From NCBI GenBank assembly GCA_035623985.1, contig DASPSJ010000050.1, positions 1 through 64,000 of the forward strand: 64,000 nt of DNA, read 5' to 3'. Shown here in pieces: positions 27,000-34,778 of the stretch. A model generated the notes under the pieces. The model was given only the letters and a program-made list of their open reading frames with translations, ran no database searches and had not been told where the DNA came from. Position 1 is the stretch's first letter, and each line of letters begins with the position of its first letter. This stretch comes from DAHUYF01 sp035623985 (lineage in GTDB: Bacteria; Pseudomonadota; Alphaproteobacteria; ATCC43930; CGMCC-115725). The translations under genes and the position numbers were made by a program.

Positions 27000-27569
27000 A
27001 TGGCGAACCACACAGCGAACGTCTCTCGACTGCTGCCGGCGGCAGCAGCCGCACTCGTCATGCTGCTTCCCGCCGGCGAAACGGCGAGCGCCAACAGCGC
27101 GTCCGACGATCCCTTCGGCGACGCGGTGCAGGTTGCCGATGCCCGGCTGGACACCATGCGTGGCGGTTTCAGTTTCAGCAGCGGCGAAACAGTGAATTTC
27201 GGCATCGACGTCTCATTTAAGTCGAAAGAAACGCTCGACGGCGTGCCGCAAGGGCACCACGGCATCGTGGCGAGTTTCACCATCAGCAACAAAAACTCGA
27301 CCACCGGCCAACTCGATCCCGCCACGCCGCTCACCGTCAGCTTGAACGGCAACATCAACACCGGCCCCGTCAGTTCGACCATCGGGTCAGGGGCAACGAA
27401 CGTGACGACCACGCTGACCAATTCGGGGATCGTTACCGTGATCCAAAATACGACGCCGAACACGACGCTCCAGACGCAGCAGATCCTCAACGTCCAGACC
27501 ACCGGGCTGATCCAAAACGCGCTGAAGAGCGGCACTATCCTTATCCGCCCCCTCACCATCTTCCACTAA
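27000..27569 (+). CDS. secreted protein with double-glycine leader and repeat-like C-terminus
   Basis: The 189-aa product starts at the ATG behind GAGGAAAAG (a TTG seven codons earlier is less likely). A signal peptide ends near residue 32. VADARLDTMRGG (45-56) is a second double-glycine leader with Leu -7 and Met -4. The mature chain is Thr/Asn/Ser-rich and beta-prone, ending with GIVTVIQNTTPNTTLQTQQI, the same G-x-x-x-V-x-Q-N-x-x-x-N pattern as in the other two secreted proteins. It is the last gene of the cluster and probably another subunit or tip/anchor protein (inference). Confidence 0.72.
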   Translation: MANHTANVSRLLPAAAAALVMLLPAGETASANSASDDPFGDAVQVADARLDTMRGGFSFSSGETVNFGIDVSFKSKETLDGVPQGHHGIVASFTISNKNSTTGQLDPATPLTVSLNGNINTGPVSSTIGSGATNVTTTLTNSGIVTVIQNTTPNTTLQTQQILNVQTTGLIQNALKSGTILIRPLTIFH

Positions 27570-27628
27570 ATCGGCGCGGGGCCGGTCGCGTTCGGCGCGA
27601 TCAGTCGTAACGGCGCATTGGAAACCTC

Positions 27629-27666
27629 GGCGACGCTCGCTCCCGGCCAGGGCGGCGAGCGTCGCC
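27629..27666. terminator. 12-bp perfect inverted repeat downstream of the amyloid-like cluster
   Basis: Arms GGCGACGCTCGC/GCGAGCGTCGCC flank a 14-nt loop, 60 nt after the last stop codon. It lacks a T tract, so it may stabilise the mRNA 3' end or terminate only with help. Confidence 0.4.
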
Positions 27667-27816
27667 GACGGTCCCTGGACGGCCAGGCATCGTCGCCTTC
27701 GCCCGGAAGGATGGTTAACGCCGGCTCCATCCAAGGGTTGCCGCGCCTCGCTGCCTGCGGCACCATCAAGAAAACGCGCGAGCCAGGGAGGCTCGCTTGC
27801 CGGGGATGCGCGCGCG

Positions 27817-28002
27817 ATGAAAGAGAAGGCCGTCTATCTCAAGGGCGCCCTCGTCGGCTCCGCCTGCACCTGGCACGACGTGGCACGGGTGCTGTCCGGC
27901 ATTTTTGGCCGCGCGGTTTCGGCGCGCGAGGCCCAGAACTTCGGTAGTGAAGGGCCGGAAGCCTTCTATATTGACGAATCGGTCCAACTTCGCATGACTT
28001 GA
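27817..28002 (+). CDS. possible small protein (61 aa)
   Basis: The frame has GC-rich third positions typical of real genes here, and encodes KAVYLKGALVGSACTWHDVA then a helical ARVLSGIFGRAVSAREAQNFG. No domain, signal peptide or good ribosome-binding site is evident (GGGGA about 10 nt upstream). It could equally be a chance frame. Confidence 0.35.
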   Translation: MKEKAVYLKGALVGSACTWHDVARVLSGIFGRAVSAREAQNFGSEGPEAFYIDESVQLRMT

Positions 28003-28053
28003 CCTCCCCTGCCTCTCGGCAGCGGGCGCAGCCGTGGAATCGAGGAGGAACCC

Positions 28054-30132
28054 ATGTCCGAGCCAAGCCAAGTGGTCAGCAGCGAGCGCGAAGGCGCCAT
28101 CGCCGTGATCACCGTCGACAGCCCGCCGGTGAACGCGCTGAGCCACGCCGTGCGCGCGGGCATCAAATCCCGCCTCGAGGCGGCGCTCGCCGAGCCGTCC
28201 GTGGCCGCGGTCGTGCTGATCTGCGCCGGACGCACCTTTGTCGCCGGTGCCGACATCACCGAGTTCGGCAAGCCGATGATGGAACCGGGGCTTGTCGCGG
28301 TGATCGACACGATCGAGCGCAGTCCCAAGCCGGTGATCGCCGCGATCCACGGCACCGCGCTCGGCGGCGGGCTCGAACTGGCGCTGGCCTGCCACTACCG
28401 CGTCGCCGTCGCCGATGCGCGCCTTGGCCTGCCGGAAGTGAAGCTCGGCATCCTGCCCGGCGCCGGCGGCACGCAGCGTCTGCCGCGCGTGGTGGGGGTG
28501 GGATTGGCGCTCGACATGATCGCCGGCGGCGAGCCGGTCGGCGCCAAGCAGGCGCATGAGACCGGTCTCGTCGATAGCATCGCCGGCGGCGATTTGCGCG
28601 CCGCGGCGCTGGCCTTCGCGGAAAAGGCCGTGCGCGACAGGCTGCCACTGAAACGCATTCGCGATATGAACGACAAGCTCGCCGCGACCGAGCCCGACTT
28701 CTTCAAGAATTATCGCAGCGCGCTTGCCCGGCGCAAACGCGGCCTGGAGGCGCCGCAAGCCTGCGTCGACGCGGTCGAGGCCGCGACGACCCTGCCCTTC
28801 GAGCAGGGGCTGCAGCGCGAGCGCGAGCTCTTCGCCAAGCTGCTGGGCGGCGCGCAATCGAAGGCGCAGCGTTATTTCTTCTTTGCCGAGCGCGAGGCCA
28901 ACAAGATCCCCGATGTTCCCGCGACGACGCCGGTGAAGCCGATCCGCAAGGCGGCGGTGATCGGCGCCGGCACGATGGGCGGCGGCATCGCCATGAACTT
29001 CGCCAATGTCGGCATTCCCGTGACGGTCGTCGAGGCCAACACGGCGGCACTCGACCACGGCCTCGGCGTGGTGCGCAAGAATTACGAGATCAGCGCCGGC
29101 CGCGGCGGCATGGCGACGGAGGATATCGACAAGCGCATGGCACTGATCAAGGGATCGGTGTCCTATGAAGACATCGCCGACGCCGATCTCGTGGTCGAGG
29201 CGGTGTTCGAGGACATGGCGCTCAAGAAGGACGTTTTCGCCACGCTCGACCGAATCGCCAAGGCGGACGCCATCCTCGCGACCAACACCTCGACGCTCGA
29301 TATCAACGTCATCGCCCGCGCTACGAAGCGGCCCGAGAGCGTCATCGGCCTGCATTTCTTCAGCCCCGCCAATGTCATGCGGCTCCTTGAGATCGTCCGC
29401 GGCGAGGTCACCGCGAAGCCGGTGATCGCCGCCGCCATGGCGCTCGCCAAGACCATCCGCAAGGTGCCGGTGCTGGTCGGCGTCTGCGACGGCTTCGTCG
29501 GCAACCGCATGCTGGCGCAGCGCGGCCGCCAATCCGAGCGGCTGCTGATCGAAGGGGCGCTGCCGCATCAGGTCGACAAGGTAATAACCGATTTCGGCTT
29601 CCCCATGGGACCTTTCGCCATGAGCGATCTCGCCGGCGTCGATGTGAGCTGGCGCGTGCGCCAGGCGCGCGGCACCAAGGCGCCGATCGCCGATGCGCTC
29701 TATGAGGCGGGACGATATGGCCAGAAGACCAACGCCGGCTATTACCATTATGAGCCCGGCAGCCGCGCGCCGATCCCCGATCCCGCCGTCGAGCGCATCA
29801 TCGTCGATGTGTCGAAGGCGCTCGGCGTCGAGCGCAAGCCGATCTCCGAGACGGAGATGCTGGAGCGGCTGATCTATCCCATGATCAATGAAGGCGCCAA
29901 GATCCTCGACGAGGGCATCGCGCTAAGGCCGGGCGACATCGACGTCATTTGGATCTATGGCTATGGCTGGCCGATCTACCGCGGCGGCCCCATGTATTAC
30001 GCCGACGACATCGGCCTCGACAAGATCGCGGCCAGACTTGCCGAGTTCGCCCGGCGTTTCAGCGAACCCAGGCTCGAGCCGGCGCCGCTGCTGCGGCGCC
30101 TGGCGGAGGCCGGACGCGGCTTCGCCGCATGA
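28054..30132 (+). CDS. bifunctional enoyl-CoA hydratase / 3-hydroxyacyl-CoA dehydrogenase (FadB/FadJ-like)
   Basis: The 692-aa protein joins a crotonase domain and a 3-hydroxyacyl-CoA dehydrogenase. In the crotonase domain (about 10-190), GTALGGGLELALAC and EVKLGILPGAGGTQR carry the two catalytic Glu. In the dehydrogenase (about 295-690), the NAD-binding motif is GAGTMGGGIAMNFANVG, IGLHFFSPANVM holds the catalytic His, and DGFVGNRM opens the C-domain. It performs hydration and NAD-dependent oxidation in fatty-acid beta-oxidation. Domain order fits multifunctional enzyme 1. A strong GAGGAGG precedes the ATG. No thiolase gene is adjacent. Confidence 0.93.
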   Translation: MSEPSQVVSSEREGAIAVITVDSPPVNALSHAVRAGIKSRLEAALAEPSVAAVVLICAGRTFVAGADITEFGKPMMEPGLVAVIDTIERSPKPVIAAIHGTALGGGLELALACHYRVAVADARLGLPEVKLGILPGAGGTQRLPRVVGVGLALDMIAGGEPVGAKQAHETGLVDSIAGGDLRAAALAFAEKAVRDRLPLKRIRDMNDKLAATEPDFFKNYRSALARRKRGLEAPQACVDAVEAATTLPFEQGLQRERELFAKLLGGAQSKAQRYFFFAEREANKIPDVPATTPVKPIRKAAVIGAGTMGGGIAMNFANVGIPVTVVEANTAALDHGLGVVRKNYEISAGRGGMATEDIDKRMALIKGSVSYEDIADADLVVEAVFEDMALKKDVFATLDRIAKADAILATNTSTLDINVIARATKRPESVIGLHFFSPANVMRLLEIVRGEVTAKPVIAAAMALAKTIRKVPVLVGVCDGFVGNRMLAQRGRQSERLLIEGALPHQVDKVITDFGFPMGPFAMSDLAGVDVSWRVRQARGTKAPIADALYEAGRYGQKTNAGYYHYEPGSRAPIPDPAVERIIVDVSKALGVERKPISETEMLERLIYPMINEGAKILDEGIALRPGDIDVIWIYGYGWPIYRGGPMYYADDIGLDKIAARLAEFARRFSEPRLEPAPLLRRLAEAGRGFAA

Positions 30133-30358
30133 CATCAGCCGATGCAGACGGCGTCCTGAGCGGCGGAGATCGACCGGCCGCCGCCGGGACAGGCGCTTGC
30201 CGGCCTTGCACGGGAACTATTGGCCGTCGCCGACGTTTGTCTCCTCGGCACCGCGAGCCCACCGGCGAGGTTGAATGCGATTCCCGGCGGTTTCGACACG
30301 CCAGGGCGTCGACAGGCTGGTGGAGATGCTGAACCGCCTATTGATAGGGGTCCCAACC

Positions 30359-30955
30359 ATGCGCCTCGGCAGCTTGCTATCCATCCTCGGCTTCGCGCTC
30401 GCGCTCGCAGCGGCGCCGCTGGCGGCGGCGGCGGACGACGCCGGTGGCTTCATCGCCGCGACCGCCGATGCCGTGCTGAGCCTGGCGCGCGACAAGGGCC
30501 TCTCGCAAGACGCTTTCAAGCAGCGCCTGCGCGTCATCGCCGAGCGCGATTTCGACACGCCGCGCATCGCCCAATTCGTCCTCGGCCGCTATTGGCGCAG
30601 CGCGAGCGATGCCGAGCGGCGGCAATTCGTCGAGGCCTTCGAGGATTACATGGTGCAGGTCTATGCGACGCGCTTCCGCCAATATGGCGGCGCCCAGTTC
30701 AAGGTCACGGGCCAGCGCCAAGAGGGAAACACGACCATGGTCACGACCGAAATCGAGCGCTCGAGCGGCGAGGCGCCGGCCAAGGTCATCTGGCAGGTGG
30801 CCAAGGCCGGCGACGGCTTCAAGATCACCGATGTCAGCATCGAAGGCATCAGCCAGGCCGTAACCTACCGCGAGGAATTCGGGACGGTGATTGAGCAGCA
30901 TGGCGGCCAAGTCTCGGCGCTGACGGAACAATTGCGGCAAAAGGCGAGCGGTTAG
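30359..30955 (+). CDS. MlaC/Ttg2D-like periplasmic lipid-binding protein
   Basis: The 198-aa product starts at the ATG behind AGGGG (an upstream frame lacks support). It has a signal peptide to about LAAAADD. The body matches the MlaC/Tol_Tol_Ttg2 family (PF05494): FDTPRIAQFVLGRYWRSAS, RRQFVEAFEDYMVQVYATRF and KVIWQVAKAGDGFKITDVSI. MlaC ferries phospholipids between the outer membrane and the MlaFEDB inner-membrane complex. No mla partner genes are nearby, so this is an isolated copy; related family members in alphaproteobacteria serve hopanoid or other lipid transport. Confidence 0.85.
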   Translation: MRLGSLLSILGFALALAAAPLAAAADDAGGFIAATADAVLSLARDKGLSQDAFKQRLRVIAERDFDTPRIAQFVLGRYWRSASDAERRQFVEAFEDYMVQVYATRFRQYGGAQFKVTGQRQEGNTTMVTTEIERSSGEAPAKVIWQVAKAGDGFKITDVSIEGISQAVTYREEFGTVIEQHGGQVSALTEQLRQKASG

Positions 30956-30983
30956 CCCCAACACGGCCCCGGAGCGTCAATCG

Positions 30984-31982
30984 CTATGGCGTCGACATCT
31001 TGATCGAGGTATCGAGGAAGGCGTCGGTAAAGGCCTCCTCGACGTCGAAGGGTTTTTCCAGGCCGAAATAGGTCTTCACGAGATCATAGTCGCCTTGCAT
31101 CCGCTTGGCGTCCAGCCAGCCGAGCGCAATGGTGGTGGTATAGGGATCGCGCATCAGCTCCTTGATGCGGTTCCACTGATCGTGCTGCACGCGCTCGTCG
31201 AGCCCGCTCACTTCGGCGAAGAGCGCCTTGAGGCAGGGATCCACCGCCGCGACGCAGGCGGCAAAGGCGCGCTGCGACACTTCGACGAAGCTCTTGACGA
31301 CCGCGCGATGGCGCCTGAGGAAATCGCCGTTGACGATCACCGAATTGCCGTAGGGATTGACGCCGATGTCGCGCCAGGCGAGGAAGCCCAGATCCTCGCC
31401 AAACTCGCGCAATTTGAGATCGTGCTCGTTGTAGAAATCGCTGATGACGTCGACCGCATGGCTCTTGAGCGACGGGATCTTGGCCTGCGGCGCGATGTTG
31501 ACCCAGGTGACGGAGTCGGGGTCGATGCCGACCGCCTTGGCGAAGGCCGGCCACATGACGCGCGCGGCATCGCCCGGCGGGTTGCCGATCTTGTGGCCGG
31601 GGAAATCCTTGGGTCCGGCGATGCCGCTGCTCTTGAGCCAATAGAAGCCCTGCGCCGAGTTGGCATAGACGTTCATCACCGCGACGAGATCGGCGCCCTT
31701 GCTTCTCGCGACCAGCGCGGTGGCGAGGTCGGCGATGCCGATATCGGCGGTGCCGGCGCCGACGCGCTGCGAGGTGATGCCCGAGCCCTTGCCGGTCTCG
31801 ATGGCAAGATCGATGCCGGCCTTCGCATACAAACCCTGCTGCCGCGCATAGTAATAGGGCGAATGGTCCGCCGTCGGGACCCAGTTGAGCACCAGGGTCA
31901 GGCTCTCATTCGCCGCCGCCATGCGCGGCAGCAAGAGACCGGCTGCCAGCGCCGCGGCGGCCAGGCTCGCGGCTTTCCTCAT
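30984..31982 (-). CDS. NMT1/THI5-like ABC transporter substrate-binding protein
   Basis: The 332-aa protein has a signal peptide (to about MAAANES). LVLNWVPTADHSPYYYARQQ is the classic opening of NMT1/THI5-like binding proteins (pyrimidine, riboflavin-precursor, nitrile/taurine-type ligands). ETGKGSGITSQRVGAGTADIG continues the family pattern. It should bind a small, probably heterocyclic or aromatic substrate for the permease and ATPase encoded in the divergent TetR operon, which has no binding protein of its own. The ligand cannot be read from sequence. Confidence 0.88.
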   Translation of the reverse strand: MRKAASLAAAALAAGLLLPRMAAANESLTLVLNWVPTADHSPYYYARQQGLYAKAGIDLAIETGKGSGITSQRVGAGTADIGIADLATALVARSKGADLVAVMNVYANSAQGFYWLKSSGIAGPKDFPGHKIGNPPGDAARVMWPAFAKAVGIDPDSVTWVNIAPQAKIPSLKSHAVDVISDFYNEHDLKLREFGEDLGFLAWRDIGVNPYGNSVIVNGDFLRRHRAVVKSFVEVSQRAFAACVAAVDPCLKALFAEVSGLDERVQHDQWNRIKELMRDPYTTTIALGWLDAKRMQGDYDLVKTYFGLEKPFDVEEAFTDAFLDTSIKMSTP

Positions 31983-32040
31983 CCTCCCCTCCCCTCGCGC
32001 CCATTACAATCGCACGTGTCGCTGCACTGCTGGAGGAAGA

Positions 32041-32141
32041 TTCACCAGGGAGGTATGGAGGGCACGGAGAAAGTCAGAAATGGTGCGCTTTGCGCGCCCA
32101 ATTCTCAGCTCCTCTCCGTGACCTCCGTGCCTCGGTGGTGA
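32041..32141. repeat. MITE-like imperfect palindromic element
   Basis: Terminal arms of about 30 bp (32041-32071 and 32111-32141) are inverted copies with roughly 24 matches. The core is the CACGGAG-type phrase (left GGCACGGAGA, right TCTCCGTGACC). Related CACGGAG-rich palindromes are a widespread kind of intergenic repeat. The element lies between the divergent binding-protein and TetR genes. Confidence 0.6.
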
Positions 32142-32216
32142 GCTTCATGCGCCTTATCTGCGATAGCCCTGCCCTCACGCCCCGAAAGCATTGCGCAACC
32201 CGCCGGTCTCGTCAAT

Positions 32217-32240
32217 AATCAAACAACCGGATGGTTGATT
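32217..32240. promoter_or_regulatory. 24-bp operator-like palindrome before the TetR gene
   Basis: AATCAA-N-CAACC and GGATGGTTGATT form a dyad with 20 of 24 positions symmetric, centred on CCGG and ending directly in front of the AGGAG ribosome-binding site. The position fits autoregulation by the TetR protein and control of its operon, possibly also the divergent gene. Confidence 0.65.
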
Positions 32241-32254
32241 AGGAGAGCCCGCTT

Positions 32255-32917
32255 TTGGACGCTCGCCTCGAGACGGCGCGGCCGGTCCGGCGCGACGCCG
32301 ACGCTTCCCGCCGGCTGCTGCTCGAGGCGGCGCGCGCCGAGTTCGCCGCCAAGGGGTTGATGGGCGCACGGGTCGAGGCGATCGCCCGTCAGGCCGGACT
32401 CAACAAGCAGCTCGTCTATCATTATTTCGGCAGCAAGGACGAGCTCTACCGGGCGGTGCTCGAGCGCGTCTATGGCGAGATCCGCGCGCAGGAGCGCGCC
32501 TTGTCGCTCGGCGACCTGCCGCCCGCCGAGGCGATGGCGAAGCTGATCGGCTTCTCCTTCGACTACCTCGCAGCCCATCCCGATTTCATCGCCCTCCTCA
32601 ACGACGAGAACGGCCATGGCGCGCGGCATCTTGCCGCCTCGCGGCTCATGCACGAGATGCACTCGCCGCTCATCGTGCTTATCCGCAAGACCCTGCGCCG
32701 GGGTGCCGAGCAAGGCGTCCTGCGCGGCAACATGGATCCGCTCCAGCTTTATGTTTCGATCGCCGCGCTCGCCTATTTCTACTTTTCGAACAACCGCACG
32801 CTCTCGGCGATCTTCGGCCGCGACCTCGGCGGGCCGCGCGCGATCGCCGCGCGGCGCCGCCACGTCATCGACTTCGTCATGGCGGCGCTGCGCCCGGAGC
32901 GGGCGCCCCATGGATGA
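32255..32917 (+). CDS. TetR-family transcriptional regulator
   Basis: The 220-aa protein uses a TTG start, chosen because AGGAG lies 9 nt upstream. The N-terminal helix-turn-helix reads MGARVEAIARQAGLNKQLVY then HYFGSKDELYRAVLE. The C-terminal ligand-binding region is helical. It heads a tightly packed six-gene operon and overlaps the permease gene by 8 nt, so it very likely represses this operon until the transported compound or a product is bound (inference). Confidence 0.9.
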   Translation: MDARLETARPVRRDADASRRLLLEAARAEFAAKGLMGARVEAIARQAGLNKQLVYHYFGSKDELYRAVLERVYGEIRAQERALSLGDLPPAEAMAKLIGFSFDYLAAHPDFIALLNDENGHGARHLAASRLMHEMHSPLIVLIRKTLRRGAEQGVLRGNMDPLQLYVSIAALAYFYFSNNRTLSAIFGRDLGGPRAIAARRRHVIDFVMAALRPERAPHG

Positions 32918-33719
32918 GGCGCGCCCATCCCCGGCGCCGGCCACCCTTGTCGGCGAGAGCGGGGCCGGCGCATGGCCGCGCTACGCCGCGGTCGTCGCCG
33001 TCCATGTCGCGCTCCTGATCCTCTGGCAATTGGCGGTCGACGCCTTCGCCATCCGGCCGTTCATCCTGCCCTCGCCGCTCGCCATGCTGCGCACGCTCGC
33101 GCAGACGAACTACCGCTGGGCGGACAATACGGCGATCACCGCCGCCGAGATTTTCGGCGGCTTCGCCCTTGCCGTGGTGCTCGGCGTGGCGCTGGCGCTG
33201 CTCTTCTCCTGGTCGCGGCTGCTCACGCTTCTGCTCTTCCCGCTCTTCGTCACGCTCAACATGATCCCGAAAGTGGCGCTCGGGCCCCTGATCATCGTCT
33301 GGCTGAGCTACGGCCCGGTCTCCAACATCCTCATCACCTTCAGCCTCTGCCTTTTCCCGATCCTGCTGACCACCGCGCGGGGCTTGCGCGAGGTCGAGCC
33401 CGACCTCCTCGACCTCGTGCGCGCGCTCAAGGGTTCGCGCTGGCAGATCTTCGCCAAGATTCAGTTGCCGGGCGCCCTGCCTTATCTCTTCTCCGGCATG
33501 AAGGTCGCGGCGATCCTGGCGGTGGCGGGCGCGGTGGTCGGCGAGTTCATCGCCTCGGACCGCGGCCTCGGCTATCTCATGATCCAGGTGCAAAGCGCGC
33601 TCGACACCGCGGCGATGTTCATGGCGGTGATCCTGCTCACCGCGCTCGGCGTCGGCCTTTATCTTCTCGCCCTGCTGCTGGAGCGGCTGTGCATTCCCGG
33701 CGACGCGCGGCTGGAGTAG
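32910..33719 (+). CDS. NitT/TauT-type ABC transporter permease
   Basis: The 269-aa protein has six transmembrane helices and the BPD_transp_1 signature with the EAA-like loop (LVRALKGSRWQIFAKIQLPGA). MIPKVALGPLIIVWLSYGP is characteristic of SsuC/TauC/ThiX relatives. It forms the membrane channel for the importer completed by the ATPase at the end of this operon and the divergent binding protein. The start overlaps the TetR stop, consistent with coupled translation. Confidence 0.92.
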   Translation: MDEARPSPAPATLVGESGAGAWPRYAAVVAVHVALLILWQLAVDAFAIRPFILPSPLAMLRTLAQTNYRWADNTAITAAEIFGGFALAVVLGVALALLFSWSRLLTLLLFPLFVTLNMIPKVALGPLIIVWLSYGPVSNILITFSLCLFPILLTTARGLREVEPDLLDLVRALKGSRWQIFAKIQLPGALPYLFSGMKVAAILAVAGAVVGEFIASDRGLGYLMIQVQSALDTAAMFMAVILLTALGVGLYLLALLLERLCIPGDARLE

Positions 33720-33725
33720 CAGGGC

Positions 33726-34778
33726 GTGAGCGACGCGACCTTGCTGCTCGACCCCACCGCCCTGCCGGTTCGCATCGACGACGTGGCGGCGCTCGACGAG
33801 CTGCTGTCGCGGCCGAGCCGGGCGCTTGTCGACGACCTTGCCGCCGTCACAGGCGACATCCTCGTGCTTGGCGCCGGCGGCAAGATGGGACCGACCCTGG
33901 CACGGCTGGCGCGCCGAGCCGCACCCAAGAAACGCATCGTCGCAGTCGCGCGCTTCAGCGAGCCCGGCCTGCGCCAGGCGCTTGAGCAACATGGCATCGA
34001 GACCATCGCCTGCGATCTGCTCGATCGCGGCGCGGTCGAGCGGTTGCCGCGCCTTGCCAATGTCGTCTTCATGGCCGGGCGCAAATTCGGCGCCGAGGGC
34101 GATCTGCCGCTCACCTGGGCAATGAACGTGCATGTGCCGGCAATCGTGGCGGAAAGCTTCCGCGACGCGCGCATCGTGGCCTTCTCCACCGGCTGCGTCT
34201 ATCCTTTCGCCGATGTCGCTGGCGGCGGCTCGCGCGAGACGACGCCGCTCGACCCGCCCGGCGAATACGCCATCTCCTGCGTCGGCCGCGAACGCTTGTT
34301 CGAATACTTCTCGCAGGCCTTCGGCACGCCCGGCCGGCTCTTCCGGCTGAACTACGCCGTCGAGCTTCGCTACGGCGTCCTTTACGACATCGCCCGCAAA
34401 GTGCAGGACGGCGCGCCCATCGACCTCGCGACGGGACATGTCAACGTGATCTGGCAAGGCGATGCCTGCGCCCAGGCGCTGCGCTGCCTCAAGCACTGCA
34501 CCATGCCGACCAGCGCGATCAATGTCAGCGGGCCCGAGACGCTCTCGGTGCGCGCCCTTGCCCGGACCTTCGGCGAGCGTCTCGGGCGGGCGCCGGTGCT
34601 CGCCGGAACGGAAGCGCCGACTGCCTGGCTCACCAACACGACGCAGGCGCAGCGCCTCTTCGGCCGGCCGCTGGTGCCAGTGGAGCGGATGATCGACTGG
34701 GTCGCCGATTGGGTGGCGCGCGGCGGGCCCAGCCTCGGCAAGCCGACCAGATTCGAGGCGCGCGATGGACGATATTGA
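33726..34778 (+). CDS. NAD-dependent epimerase/dehydratase-like protein with altered active site
   Basis: The 350-aa protein (GTG start) has a Rossmann nucleotide motif DILVLGAGGKMGPTLARL and an SDR-like FSTGCVYPF segment. The usual YxxxK is replaced: the aligned stretch EYAISCVGRE has Tyr but no Lys at the expected spacing. Downstream SAINVSGPETLSVRALA fits the extended-SDR fold. The substrate is unknown. Its place in the operon with a DapA-like aldolase suggests a step in catabolism of the imported compound. It overlaps the GNAT gene by 14 nt. Confidence 0.75.
   Translation: MSDATLLLDPTALPVRIDDVAALDELLSRPSRALVDDLAAVTGDILVLGAGGKMGPTLARLARRAAPKKRIVAVARFSEPGLRQALEQHGIETIACDLLDRGAVERLPRLANVVFMAGRKFGAEGDLPLTWAMNVHVPAIVAESFRDARIVAFSTGCVYPFADVAGGGSRETTPLDPPGEYAISCVGRERLFEYFSQAFGTPGRLFRLNYAVELRYGVLYDIARKVQDGAPIDLATGHVNVIWQGDACAQALRCLKHCTMPTSAINVSGPETLSVRALARTFGERLGRAPVLAGTEAPTAWLTNTTQAQRLFGRPLVPVERMIDWVADWVARGGPSLGKPTRFEARDGRY

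Noticed and set aside
27766..29748. A 660-codon minus-strand open frame
   Set aside because: Shadow of the enoyl-CoA hydratase/dehydrogenase gene, whose catalytic motifs are intact on the plus strand.
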